The notes below the pieces were generated by a model, which saw nothing but the letters and a program-made list of their open reading frames with translations, was not told the DNA's origin and made no database searches. Source: Cylindrodendrum hubeiense (Eukaryota; Ascomycota; Sordariomycetes; Hypocreales; Nectriaceae). Taken from it: a DNA stretch of 64,000 bases. The stretch spans positions 1-64,000 of the forward strand of contig JAANBB010000080.1 of the NCBI GenBank assembly GCA_014621425.1, read 5' to 3'. The translations under genes were made by a program, and so were the position numbers. This document shows positions 45,672 through 57,728 of the stretch, in pieces; position 1 is the stretch's first letter, and each line of letters begins with the position of its first letter.

Positions 45672-47076
45672 GGAGGGTCATTTACACCTTCGATCCATGT
45701 TGTTGGCGTGCCAAACGAAACAACAAACGAAGCCCGATGGTCACTCTTGCTACCACCTTTCTTCTGGGCCCGGCGCTAAAGGTCGGGCCAGATGTGCGCT
45801 GCCGTTGTCGCATATGGAAGTGATGTTTCGCTTCCGTATGCTGATGGCTCTGGTGCGGTGGTTTGTTGGCATCCACCTGTGCAACGGCTAGGTCCCTTGC
45901 GGACATGAGACGATAAGATGGGATGGAGCTAAAATTGGGTAATGCTGTGGTTGATTGCTTCTCTGGAAACGGAGTCGCATTCATATCACAGGGAAGAGCT
46001 TGCAGAGTCGGCTTACAGATTTCTGCTGATTGGTCTCTTCGGCCAGCAAGTACGCATACCGTTCATTGCTGGCCTTTGGTTCCATCAGCGTGGATGGTGA
46101 GCGGACCGAAGCCACGCGATGATTCCGCCTCTTCCAGCTAGTCATCGATTTGCACTGATAAGTCGGGACACAGCCTTTGAGATGAGTCGATGGCTTCAGC
46201 CATTGTGGTGTCTCAGTGGAGGTTTCCAGACCTTGTCACGACCGATGGTTTCTAGCTCCCTGGGGACGACCAGTTGAGGAGGGCGCTCTGCCGGACAGCT
46301 TCGGCTAAAAAGAGGCCCAGGCTCCTCACCTAGCCATCTACACACATAGAGGCATATGTTAACGAAACGATGTTAATGAATTAATCGAATATGTCCCCAA
46401 ACTAAATACTCCGTGTCTACTTGCCCAGTGATGTTTGTGTTCTATGTGATCAATGTGCCATGTCTGCCTGTGAAAACTGTGCTCGAAGTCGACATCGAAG
46501 AGTGTTGTTGGTTGGTGGTCACGTTGAAGTGAATACTCATTTATGACCTCAAACATTTGCTTGGGTTGGCATGAGTAGCTTAATTGAAGTGGTTTTGTTC
46601 TTGGTCAATGCCGCTCATAAGTCTGCTCATGTAAATGCCCGTTATGCCTCTGCTTATGCTCAGCTTTTGGGGAGTGCTCATTGTTGTGGATCGGTGCCTG
46701 CTCCAGGGACACAAGAACAGCAGAAGGCAACCTGGAACCTGGGAAACAAAGGCCCCGCGATTACTCTCACTGGCTCAATAATGCTTGACTTAGCGGGATA
46801 ATTTTTTGACGTTTGTGTGGGTGGTTGAGCTGAAAGCCGTCAAGCTTGTTGTCCCGTTGGACGCCTCCTGGCCTCTTTTTTTCTGCCGCCACTTGAGACG
46901 TGAATGAGCGAAAGGTGAGTTGGACATGGCTCAACCTCGTATTTAATCTCTATTGCCTACAATAAAAAAAAGAACTCAACTTCTTCATCTCTCACTTTCT
47001 TCTCCAACCCTTTGGACTTTTTACGATTTGACCGCAACCGACGCTTCGGCTTCGATCTACTATCACAAGCACAACT
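45672..47076. other. Intergenic region, no gene recognised
   Basis: 1.4 kb. No domain-bearing frame. It holds the 3' flank of NOG2 and the upstream region of the unknown gene at 47077, including an AT-rich stretch with an A-run near 46961. Confidence 0.4.
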
Positions 47077-48342
47077 ATGGCGATGTCGATTACTGAAGCA
47101 CTCCCGGCCCTTTATACGGAAAGCCCGGTCGGCATTTCGGCGCAGCCTCCTGTTCTCACATGCTCCGGGGGTGGTGAATCGGCCCCTCGCAATGAGTTTC
47201 ATGTCCAAACTCCACTTCCAGTGGTGAGCCACATACATCCCTATTTCTCACTCGCTACTAACGATGGCTTCTAGAAGGCGAAGCTCATCAAATCTGAGGA
47301 TGGAACCCCTGAGGCGGGAAACGACGCGCCGTAGAGTATGAGTCCACCGGCATCCCTTCTCACCGGCGAGACACTAATGTGATCAATAGGTGGTGTGTCG
47401 ACCTTGCCAACCCCAACCAAGTCTACAAAGGCTTCTCCCTCGATCTCTGGTGCCGGACTCGCATACTATCCACATACCTCCTTGAGCCTCCCACTGTCTA
47501 GTAATGGCTCATCTCGCTGTGAGACCATGGCTCTTCACCAGCCGGGGCAAATGCGGCTCTCTGAGCCTTCCCAGCCGGTTCACAGCATGACCACGGCGCC
47601 CCGAGCTCAATTCACTGAAGGGTTTCTACGACGAACCGATCGACGTGCCCTCAATAGAGCAGAGAGCGCGAAGCGCTCTTCTAGCTCACTCGCCTCTCAT
47701 CGACCCTCCAAGATCACCAAGACTCCCAAGACCCCCAAGACTCCCAAGGCTCCCAAGACTGCTCGACCCAAGCCCTTTCCTAGCACAAGTCCGTCGACCA
47801 AGTTGGCGCAGATCGACGCAGCGACTTTCGCCTCGCTCCAAAACAAGCAGAAGATTCTCCACGAACCCGTCTCGCCCACCAACTGGGCCAAGGTTGCCAT
47901 CCCACCAGCGCCTCCGTCGCCTGCCCAAATCATCGAGGAGAACAGCAGCCTCCGATGGCAGATCCAGATGTCCAGGCATCTTGCCCAGAACGGCCTTATC
48001 GGACCATTTGAGATTGGAGACTTCCTCTGCAACATCAATCGCGTCACGGGAAAGATTCTCAAGATCGCGAGCCGCGTCTACAACCCAAGCCAGGGATATT
48101 ACTGGCAGAACATGTTCACTGGTGGACGAATTAACCACCAAAATACCAACACCGATGCGCAAGCACTGTGCGGAAAGCCAGTTGCTGGTCCTGGTGGAGC
48201 ATTCCTGGGCTTTTCTGACGACAATGGGGGAATCCTCCAACCTCCGCTGCAGCTCATTTCTCCCGACCGAGAGGCCCTTTTGTATCCCGAGCCGGAACTC
48301 AAGTCAGCTCTCCGAAACGGACAGGATCCAATGTGGTTCTAG
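47077..48342 (+). CDS. Unknown basic protein with KTPKTPK repeats
   Basis: The well-supported part is the open frame from about 47502 to 48342. It includes a TPKTPKTPKAPKTARPKP repeat and a non-repetitive C-terminal half (SLRWQIQMSRHLAQNGLIGPFEIGDF...). A plausible spliced model joins 47077-47223, 47275-47330 and 47502-48342 (347 aa), with GT-AG introns of 51 and 171 nt and frame kept. The shorter alternative acceptor at 47390 breaks the frame after exon 2. The basic Lys/Pro/Thr stretch suggests DNA or nuclear association, but no known domain is recognised and I propose no function. The 5' end is uncertain. Confidence 0.5.
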
Positions 48343-49354
48343 ATGGGTCAAGTTGCCCCATAACAAAAGATAACCAGGTGATCAGGGGTGAATTGCTTAC
48401 ACCAGGGCCCGACACGCACATGCCGTTAAGAGTTTTCGCGCTACATATGTGTACTCATGCTTTTCGTTTTGGTAATGTCTCTTTGTATTGGTTGGTTTAG
48501 TGGTTTGGATGTTGAGGGGTAAAGGTAATGAGGAAACGAGTAGATCAATGGCTTTTCCATCCGAGGTAGATCAAAAGTATAGAATATTGAACCGGAAAAT
48601 TCGTATGCGCAACCTTGTTAACCTGCTCATTGACTTGGCCCTCCGGTTTCCGCTACATCCGCAAGTCAGTCCAAGACACGGTAGACGGGAAGCCGAGCCG
48701 AAGATCAAACCCATGCAAAATGCCAACTGCCTAAATCTCGACGGCTCATATCGAAAGCCATGCGGTGCGAAACTAGGATTGAGTTCATGAGCCGCGTTGT
48801 CTGGAGCGGGAGGGCGGCCCGATGGGACGAACTACGAACACAAAGAGATGTGCACCGAGAGATCGACAATGGAAACCTGACCTTGGCAGCGTTTTCGAAT
48901 CATAAATGTGAGATCAACTGACATAGGACCAGGCTGAGTGCTGGGCAGGTTCCCCGCTGCAGTTAACAATCGCGGGACGCTACGTTCCGTGTTCTTGTGA
49001 GCTGATCGTGGGGCATGCAAGTCTTGGTTCAAGCGATTGGTGGGCCATGCAAGCAGCGTACAGACTGTTCCCGCATTATGGTCCAACTTGTTTAAAACTA
49101 TCAAATTTCCAAGGAAGCTCGGGATGGATACCGTAGGCGATGTAGACCGAAGCATAGGGATTCCTCGGATGAAGCCTCCATGTGGTGGTGTTGGCTGATG
49201 TGGTTTCCCGAAACGATCGACATATAGAGACCCGCGGATCACCATGCTCCGGACCTATTCAGAACGCAAAGGGTTATAAAAGCTCTCTGTTAAGCCCGAA
49301 TATGAATTATATAGCCAGTGTATCACTATTACACATTGTTCACCACTCACCAAG
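48343..49354. other. Intergenic region, mannanase promoter at right end
   Basis: 1.0 kb. No gene recognised. The right end is the promoter of the secreted mannanase, with a TATA box. Confidence 0.45.
49275..49281 (+). promoter_or_regulatory. TATA box of the mannanase gene
   Basis: A perfect TATAAAA lies 80 bp before the start codon of the mannanase gene. Inducible fungal hydrolase genes often have a clear TATA box. No inducer-response site is claimed. Confidence 0.55.
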
Positions 49355-50806
49355 ATGAAGTTAACTATTGTGGCGATCGCTTCTCTCGTCCACTCCGCGT
49401 TGGCGCAGTCGCCGCTGTACGGCCAATGCGGCGGAAAGACATGGACTGGCGCGACCACCTGTGTCAGCGGCTCATTCTGCCAGTACTATAATGAATACTA
49501 CTCGCAGTGCATCCCAGGTCAGTTGCTATCGGTTATACGCTGTGCTAAAATACAGTTTTTGGGCTTACACAGCTTTTAGGCACGGGCACTGGTTCAACAA
49601 CGACAACAACCTCGTCATCTGCGACGAAGACCGTGAGCGCGACTGCAACTTCATCTAAACCACCAGTAGGGACTGAAATCCCAACCACGAGCGGAACTCT
49701 CTTCACCATCGACGGTGAAACAAAGTACTTTGCTGGTACCAACTGTTACTGGTGTAGCTTCCTCCCGCTTCAGAGTGATGCCGAGTTGGTCATGACCCAT
49801 CTTGAGGCGGCGGGTCTGAAGATTCTGCGAATTTGGGGCTTTAACGATGTAAACACCAAGCCCACGGATAGCACAGTGTGGTTCCAGTACCTCTCTTCAT
49901 CCGGCTCGGAAATTAACACGGGCGCCAACGGACTTCAACGCCTGGACTGGATTGTGGAGGCTGCCGAGAACCACGGCATAAAGCTCATCATCAATTTTGT
50001 CAACAACTGGGACGACTATGGCGGCATGAAGGCGTATACCAATGCCTTCGGAGGTGATCATGTTGGCTGGTACACCAACACGCAAGCGCAGGCCCAGTAT
50101 CGCACATACATCGATGCTATCGTCAGCCGATACAGCGACTCAAGCGCCATCTTTGCATGGGAGTTGGCCAATGAGCCCCGTTGCAACGGCTGTGATACGG
50201 ACGTGATCTTCGAGTGGGGTACTGAAATTTCTCAGTACATCAAGGCTCTGGATTCCAAACATCTGGTGACGCTCGGCGACGAGGGATTCGGTCTTCCGGG
50301 TGACGGCAGCTACCCTTACACCTACGGCGAAGGAGTGGACTGGGAGCAGATGCTCACCATCGACACGCTCGACTTTGCCACTTTCCACCTGTATCCCACT
50401 TCTTGTGAGTTTATCTTGAGCTTTAATAGCTGTGGACCTTGAACTAATGGCGGTTGATTACTAGGGGGCGTGTCTACCGACTGGGGCAACGGCTGGGTTA
50501 AAGCTCATGCCGCGCTTTGTGTCGAGGCTGGAGTGCCGTGTTTCTTTGAAGAGTGTAAGTTTTGGTGACGAGATGTACGGAGACAAAGCTGACACGGTGG
50601 ACCTAGACGGAATGACCTATGATCAGTGCGCGATCGAGAGCGTTTGGCAAGATACGGCTTTGGCAGCGGATGGAGTAGCAGGCGACGCATTTTGGCAATT
50701 TGGCGACACCATCAGCACTGGACAGAGCCATAACGACGGGAATACCATCTACTATGGCAGCGATACCTGGACTTGCTTGGTCACGAACCATGTTGCTGAT
50801 ATATAG
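49355..50806 (+). CDS. Secreted endo-beta-1,4-mannanase, CBM1-GH5
   Basis: Four exons: 49355-49517, 49580-50404, 50465-50554 and 50607-50806, giving 425 aa. Signal peptide 1-17 ([17 protein letters not shown]). CBM1 cellulose-binding module 18-54 ([19 protein letters not shown]...YYSQCIP). A Thr/Ser linker ([15 protein letters not shown]) follows to about residue 80. The GH5_7 catalytic barrel has [11 protein letters not shown], the acid/base Glu253 in WELANEP, HLYPTSWG, and the nucleophile in CFFEEYG (Glu358/359), the last created by splicing. It hydrolyses mannan backbones in plant cell walls. The CBM sits at the N-terminus, whereas the Trichoderma reesei enzyme carries it at the C-terminus. 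All introns preserve the conserved sequence. Confidence 0.93.
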
Positions 50807-51198
50807 TGGTGAGGCTGCCGCACTATATCATTTGGCGCCGACTTCCGTGGAGGTTGGAGGATGGCTCTGGGCGCTTGCAGAAGGAAATAGGGTTTTACAT
50901 GAAATCAATAAATTCTGCAAGGAAATTGCTCGATTGTAACTTGGTAGATGTGAGGAGTCCATGACAATTGAGTTGTAAAGTCCAGGGTGGCTGTTGTTCG
51001 CAGTAAGTATCCCGGAAGAATTGCGCCCCGACCCCAGAAAAAAAGATGGTCATCGCAAAGGCGGTTCTTATCCTTGGTCGGTCAACTTAGCTTGCTATGC
51101 TCTGATCTCCACCAGGAATCCTCATACCCAAGTCTTGCCGAATTACGCATTGTCTTTCCTGGTCCGACCCAGTACCGCAATTAATCTGGCACATCACA
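50807..51198. other. Intergenic region
   Basis: 392 bp. It holds the 3' flank of the mannanase and the promoter of the small myristoylation-motif gene. Nothing else seen. Confidence 0.4.
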
Positions 51199-51845
51199 AT
51201 GGGCTCTTCATCGTCAAAGGTCGCCCGAGGCGCCGCAAGGAAGTATCCGACCCGCGCTCCCGGATCCGCGATCCCTGCTGCGGCGCCGCGACGCCAACCG
51301 ATCGCAAAGTCCAAAGCCGAACCGCTGGGAGATGGCATAAAGGATGACGGTAGGATCATTGGAACCTCGAATTCATGAGGCTGGGGCGCTTACTCACAGC
51401 CGTAGCAATCCGCGCCGACTCGATGGATCCCGACTTCGCTCCGGGCGACTTCTCCCGCCGCCTGCATTCAATGGGCATTGCGGACCCCAACCCGACCTAC
51501 TCCCCTTCGTCTACCGCCGCATACAATCTTGGACCTCAAAACAACATGAGAGCTGCGTTCCCTCCCAGCCTATTCAACCCCACCCTCTCCGCGCTCGCGG
51601 CCCGACAACGATTTCAACAAGAAGCTGAGCAGGACTTCGAGTCCATGGGGCGCGCAAACACACAGGGAAGGCGGTTCCTCGACATGCGAACAATGGTGGA
51701 TGCAATGAAACTGCGCGGCCATGGCGTTGCGGACAAAGATATTGAGGCGAAGCTGCGAATTCGCCCCGGGCTGTTAGAGAGGCTTGGTCCCCAGGGCGTT
51801 CTCTCGCATGTGACGGTCCCAGTTGAAAACAATACGAATTTATAA
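51199..51845 (+). CDS. Small protein with N-myristoylation motif
   Basis: Two exons, 51199-51349 and 51406-51845 (56-nt intron), 196 aa. The protein starts MGSSSSKVARGAARKYPTRA: Gly2, Ser6 and basic residues fit the N-myristoyltransferase consensus and would place it on a membrane. After a Pro/Ala-rich basic region, the splice leads to IRADSMDPDFAPGDFSRRL, and a helical C-terminal part (RRFLDMRTMVDAMKLRGHGVADKDIEAKLRIRPG...) resembles a short folded domain. The protein looks conserved, but I cannot name the family. It is convergent with the SDR gene, 212 bp away. Confidence 0.75.
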
Positions 51846-52057
51846 AAAGTCAATCGTTGTTCTACCTATGATGAAACGAAGGAGTGACAACGCGAGCATT
51901 GCGATTTGTATCAAACCCGTTCTCCTCGCTCCCAGAATTACTACAAGACGCCGGAATGCAAAGCTGTCGAGTTCAACCCGGCCGACATCTCCGTTTGCGA
52001 CAGATGAGGCCAGGGCACCGCATGTTCCTTTTCTCTTTATTTTTTTCGCCACAATAT

Positions 52058-53117
52058 TTACCACGCCGCGTGGCCTCCGTCAATCCGAAGATCACTGCCC
52101 GTCATGAAGCTGCTGGCATCGCTGAGGAGGAAGACGGCAGCGCCACGGAACTCCTGGGGGCTGCTGATGCGGCCGAGCATGTTCTCCTCAGCCCACTTGG
52201 TCTTGCGCTCGGGGTAGACATCGAAGAGGTTTTGGAGCATCTGGGTCAGGATGTAGCCGGGAGAGAGGGTGTTGACTCGGATTCCGTACTGGCCCCATTC
52301 AGAAGCCAGGCTGCGACCCAGTTGGACGACGGCAGCTTTGGATGGATTGTAAACCCTGGCTTGCGTTAGTGGCGATGCAATTGCGGATGACTGGAGGGCA
52401 CCCGGCAGGTGACTACTTACGGGGCGATCATGCCCTTGTTGGCAATTGAACCGCTCATACTGGCGATCATACAGATGCTTCCGGGCCGCTTCAGACGAAC
52501 CATTTGACGAGCTGCCGCCTGGGCAGTCATGAAGCAACCGGTAAAGTTAATGCTCATCATCCGATCGGCGTCCTCGGCTGTGTACTCGAGGGCGGGCGTC
52601 TCCTGGTTGATGCCCGCAGCGGCAATCAGGCCATCGAGACGGCCAGTCTGATCGGCAACATCCTCAAAGATTTTGTTCAGCTCTGCAGAGTTTCTCACGT
52701 CAACTTGACGATATGCCAAGGAGGTGCCCAGCTCCTCGCGTGCCCGTTTGGAGATCCTCGCAAAGTCCGAGGTCGGGTCGGATTCCGGGGAGTCCAATCG
52801 ATCAATGGCCCAGACTGTGTTAGTGTCAGCAGAGTGGTCAAGTCCGGCTTTTTCACGATTGCAATCTCACCCTTGGCACCGGCCTCGAGCAGGGCCTCGA
52901 TCTGGATCAAGCCGAGACCCCGCGCACCGCCAGAGACAACGATGACCTTGTCCTTGAGGCTGAACTCGGGCAGCAGGTGGCGCTGGCCTAGAGTAGTATT
53001 GTCGGAAGCAGTGGTGGTCTGCAAAGTATGGATAGGAATGGGGTTTTGCTGAGCTGCTACCTTGACGGAGGGCAGAGCTTGGGTGAGCGTCTCGAGGGTG
53101 GAGTTGGTCTGGGACAT
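52058..53117 (-). CDS. Short-chain dehydrogenase/reductase
   Basis: Three exons on the minus strand: 53117-52871, 52814-52421 and 52355-52058 (introns 56 and 65 nt), 312 aa. After a 50-residue Thr/Gln-rich N-terminal extension comes the cofactor loop VVSGGARGLG (61-69, a GGxxxGxG variant with Ser-Gly-Gly), then VWAIDRLDS, GLIAAAGINQ (the NAG-like motif), and the active-site YNPSK (Tyr216, Lys220), which is formed by the second splice. RIDGGHAAW closes the fold. It is a classical SDR; sorbitol/arabinitol- or mannitol-type polyol dehydrogenases are the closest group I recall, but the substrate is undetermined. Confidence 0.9.
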
Positions 53118-55924
53118 GTTGGCGCAATTGCTGCGATGCTGCAAGTGTCTAGGGAAGAGGAGATGGGTAGATGAATGGATGGAGTGATGGATTGTGAGAT
53201 GGGTCTGGCACACACTTTCAATCACTCAGGGCGAGGCACAAGGTTTCTTATACACGGAGCTTGCGGGTGGTAGCCATTGACAGGCGGCACAAGCTGAAGG
53301 GGGGATCACGGCCGGAATCGAGAGTGTTCGGTGGCTTCGGGCACGTCAACCACCCTCGACCGGTGTCACGAGGAGGGTGGCTCTGGCCACGAAGCGGCGG
53401 GCGGCGAAGGGAGCAGCTGGCAAAGGCAAATGTGGAAGAGGAGGTTGCAACGAAGCCAGCACTAGGACGGTATTGATGATGCCGGCGGAGGCTCGGATTT
53501 CCTGCAACAGTTAAACTCAGGGCCGCGACGGGGGTGCGATCGACGTCAGCCACCCCGGACCAGAGAGCCGGACCAAAGAAGCTGGCCAGAGAGCCTGGCA
53601 AAAGACGCCCGCGGCTTGGCCCAGCTGGAGACTCGACTCAATTAGCTTGGAGCTCTCCCTGGACGCCTCCCGGACGGGCCTCGCGTGGTGCCGCTCGGCG
53701 CTGGGGACTCGTTGCTTTGCTTTGGCAGAGCATCCCATGACCTCGGATGGGCTGCTCGGGATGATACCCTTTCGGTGAGGCCATCGTCGCTCGCGTCGTG
53801 GGCTGTGGGGACGGGGAGGGACACAGCACGCGGAGACAGGACCAGGGTGCTCGCATGCAAGGCGTGTCCATCGAGATGCACGCGCCCATGCATTTGCCCC
53901 CAATAACGAACGAAGCCTGCATTCTCCTCCTCGTCTCCCACCCTAGCTCTGGATTTGGAATGGCCGGCATGTGGAGTTTGGGGTCGTGGCGCCTTAGCGT
54001 CCAAGCCAAGGTTTTTGGACGTTCCGCCGACCGAGACCACCCAGGCGTGGAGTAAAGACCGACCATGATGGGGGCTCTGCGTTGGAGGTCACATTGTCAC
54101 GATGCGACGCAGCAGAGCTTGTGAGCTGAGCTCCGCCGAGGAGGGCTAGATCCGGGGATGGAGACGGCCGGCGTAGCCCTGGGACGTTTTTTGTTGGGCG
54201 AGGGCAATTCGACCGAGCCTGCTGTATCCATTCTATTTTCTATTTCGATGCCATGTGCAGATAGATTACAGTATCCAGGCGGCTCCGATTGCCTCGCGGA
54301 CGACCAAGACGCTGTGGGGGACCTGCAAGAGGGCGTCTAAGTGGGAGCACATCTCCGGAGGCCAATCATGCGGGCCGGGGCTTACCATTGGGGAGGGGTC
54401 GAGATAATGGTTGAGTGCGACAGCCATCATGAGATGTATCAAAAAGGAGAATCCCGTGAGGCACGCCGCGCTGCGGGTGGGTTCCAAGCCGGGCGGCGAG
54501 CGTTGCGGCGAGTCCCGGCTGAGCATGCACGAGAGGAGCTATGCTCTGATATGAGCTGATGGACGGCCTGCGTGGAGGCTGAAGCTTCAGAGTGTTTGCA
54601 TTTACTCATCATGCCGGGACGCGGTGATACGAGATGCTACGGTTGGGCCGTGGACAGCGCAATGCTGTCACGTTGAACTATTCCCCAGCAGCCAATTCCA
54701 TGATAGTGGTAGATATAGCACTCGATACACCTGGCATGTCTCTCGCACATGTCGTTGAAACAAGGATGCGCCCTCTCGTCCTTGCTGTCGCCTGCCAGGG
54801 ACTCGCGGGAGTCTCCCATTGCTCCCGGCACGCTGGGAGATTGGCGTCGCTCTGGCAGCGATCGGCAAAGCTGGGCTTGCTTGATGTCGTCGGGGCCCTG
54901 GATGCCGAGGGGCACATGGCAATTGGTGTGGTGGCTTGGGCACAATGGACAACCGGACACGAAGAATTGGCCTTCGTCTTCCATCATTCCCTCCCCCCGC
55001 CCCCGCAGCAGCGTTCGGGGCCGACGGACGACGAAGCTCGATTCCTCTCCGGGTGCATATGTACGCGGGCGGGCCTGGAAAGCCGACGCGGGCGAGACCT
55101 GGTAACGTGCCTTGTTTAGTCCGCTTTAGGAAATCCCGGCGACGGTGTCGTGGTTGACGGTCTCAGGGCACCGAGCTCCCTCGCCGGCCTGGGAGCAGTG
55201 CTGAGGGAGCGCTCCGCTTGCGGCATCGGTGCGCCTAGTTCCGACATTGCGCCCCCGGGATATCTCTTTGGGCGTTTCGTCGGCGCTCTGCATGCTCGCC
55301 CGCCCTGCGGAATTGTCGCGTCCAGCTTGCCCGGTCTCCACCCCCCGGTTGCTTCTGCTGCGGGCCTCGCCGCGGAGCTTAGCTCTCGCCCTCTATCGCG
55401 GCTTGCGACACAGCTCCGCGCGGCTCAACAAGTCGGTCAGTCCGAGGCAGATCTACGAGTCTCGTCTTGCCAGACCCACAGGCGCTTTCGTGCTCCTTAT
55501 CTGGTCATCTCAGATGACCCTACAGTCAGTAAGCCGCTTGCACCTTCGTCAATCTTGAGTCAGGGAGGCGACCACAACCAGGCCACAGCAAGCTATCCCC
55601 GACTCAACTGGCGCCAGCGGTTGGGTGGACTCGGCGAGTTTCCACGTGGGAATCACATTAGGCCAAAAGGCGTATGCCGTCGCACATGCCCTTGACAAGT
55701 TCCGATCCCGGTCTCCATCAATTAAAGCCATCTTGACCCATCGTGGCCCACATCAAAAGACCCTAAAACAAAAAAGGTGTATGTATTATCCTATCAATCG
55801 ACAAAACTCCATGCAGGCAAATCCAACTGCCCTAAGCAAATCCACTCGAAACCTATGCAAACCTGTCTCCTTTTTTTCTTCTCTTTTCCTGTATGCAGTG
55901 TACACGGCGGTGTGATAAACAGCA
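53118..55924. other. 2.8-kb gene-poor, GC-rich region
   Basis: Open frames occur on both strands (for example 53638-54066 and 54634-55119) but are mutually overlapping, rich in Arg/Pro/Ser, and lack domains. No exon chain with conserved motifs was found. Upstream regulatory sequence of the SDR lies at its left end. Confidence 0.45.
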
Positions 55925-57728
55925 TCACGAATCCTGAACCCACTGAGACACGGTGACCATGGTCGTATAGAACATGCCGATGAGTCCAACAACTATGAGA
56001 ACAATGTCCAGCATCTTAACCCATGTCTTTTCCGCTGCGCCCTTGTAATGCAGATACGCCGGATAGATGTAAACCAGAGGGACACATGCAAAACTGCCAA
56101 TTAATGCAACAAACTTGTCCAGGTCACTTGCCCCAACTATGCTGACCACTGCGCAGAGCCCAACGAGGGCAGTTCTGAGAGCATTCTTCTTCCACTTGAT
56201 GGCTGCGCTCTTCTTTCCAGTCGCCCGTTCTCCAAAGATGGACGTCTCGATGATACGCGCGGCTGGGAACAGCTGAACCGGGTCTCCAGCGAGAACGGCC
56301 ATCGAGTAGAGGAACTGCACCGCGTTGACAATGGGCGAGTCTTGTGGGAAGTTGGACATAATCTGAATCTTGGTGTTCTCGCCAAAAGTGGCGTAGCACA
56401 GCGCTCCTACCGAGGTGAAGATGATGGTGATGAGAAACATGACAAAGTAGAGGAGATTGGGAAATTGCTCCGGCTTTTTCATGCTCGATTGGATGGGCAA
56501 TATCAACCCAATTCCTTCGAATGTGAAGATGGCCGAGCCAATGGTCAGCGTGTAGTCGGAAGGATTGAACAGCCTGACACTGGGCTCCATACCATCCCTA
56601 GCTAAAGTCGAGACGTCGAAATACCAGATGTAGGAGAGTCCGATCAAGATGAAGGCGTCGGCCAGCAAAGCCACCGGCCCCAGCTTGGAAATGTTTCGAA
56701 TCAGGGCGAGCGGTACCAGGAGAACGAGCTGGGCGGCGATGAGGGTCGGGACTCCCACCCCGAAGCTGCGATCGCCTTGAGTGGCCGCATCAAGGAACGA
56801 CTTCAAATTTTCTGCGGAGAAGATCAAACCCGCGCATACGAAGCCGAGCTGTGAGATGGCAATTGATGCCAGAATGAGGTTGCGAAACCGAGGGCCAACG
56901 ATAGAGGCGCCGAGCTCGCCATAACCGCCTCCGTATCTTTCGCGACAGTCCAGCAGCAGGCGGAAGCAGAGGCAGTTGACCAGGGAAAGAACGACGAGAG
57001 TGATGGAGGAAAACAGAATGCCGCCGTTGCGGAAAGCCTTGGGCAAAAGGAGAATGCCAGTTCCGATAAAGGCCTTGATGAGGGTGAAGAAGGTCTTGAG
57101 TGTGGAGGCATCACCCTTCCTCTGCGGTCGCCGTGAGGGCCTGGAGTTGCCGAGAAGGGGCCTGCGCTCGGTTGGCTCTTCTGGATCAACGCTCTCATCG
57201 CCGTCATCGATGGCGGACTCGTCCTCGCTGGTATCGTCATCGTCGAGGTCCTCGCCAGCAAAGCTGCCATAGAGGTCGAGGAAATCAACAAAGTTCCTCG
57301 CCACCACGGCGTAGCTGCTGACGGGCCTCTGACGCGCCCGGCGTCGGATGTGGTGTCGTCGAAAACCGCCTGGCTCCCGCTGGCTCAGGGTAGCTCATGT
57401 CGGTGGGGTTGTTCAGTCGCGGTGAAGCGTGGTGGGAGAAGGTCGCAGAGCGGCGGATGGAGTTTGCGCGGGCCTTGATTCTGAAGATGTCGCGGTGCAT
57501 GTCGCCACCTTGGAGCCTCAGCGACGACTCGATCGAGTCGGCGTTGGAGGCCTGGTCGACCAGGCTCAAGCCAGAGGCGGAGGGCATTAGAGTCTGGCCA
57601 GGACCGAGGAGGCTGACGTCGGGTTCGGCTGAGTAGCCATCGGGGAGGTGGCGATCGACGATTTCGGCTTGACGCCTGCTATGCTGGCTGCCCGGGCTGC
57701 CGGCGAGGTCGGGATAGTAGTCGGCCAT
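55925..57728 (-). CDS. Vacuolar-type amino acid transporter (AAAP/SLC36, Avt3-like), frame break
   Basis: Minus strand, about 584 aa. An N-terminal cytosolic domain (MADYYPDLAGSPGSQHSRRQ..., 57728 to about 57370) is followed by VVARNFVDFLDLYGSFAGED, an acidic stretch, and about 11 TM helices starting TFFTLIKAFIGTGILLLPKAF. That opening TM motif is typical of the AAAP family; Avt3/4-type members export neutral amino acids from the vacuole. The two parts lie in different frames. One link is a 49-nt GT-AG intron, 57366-57318, with a weak GTTTTC donor. The other is a 10-bp insertion near 57384 (see findings). The TM part has no nearby in-frame ATG, so it needs the N-terminal part. Confidence 0.82.

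Noticed and set aside
53118..55924. Several 70-160 codon frames in the GC-rich gap
   Set aside because: They overlap on both strands, are Arg/Pro/Ser-rich and show no motif or splice-compatible continuation.
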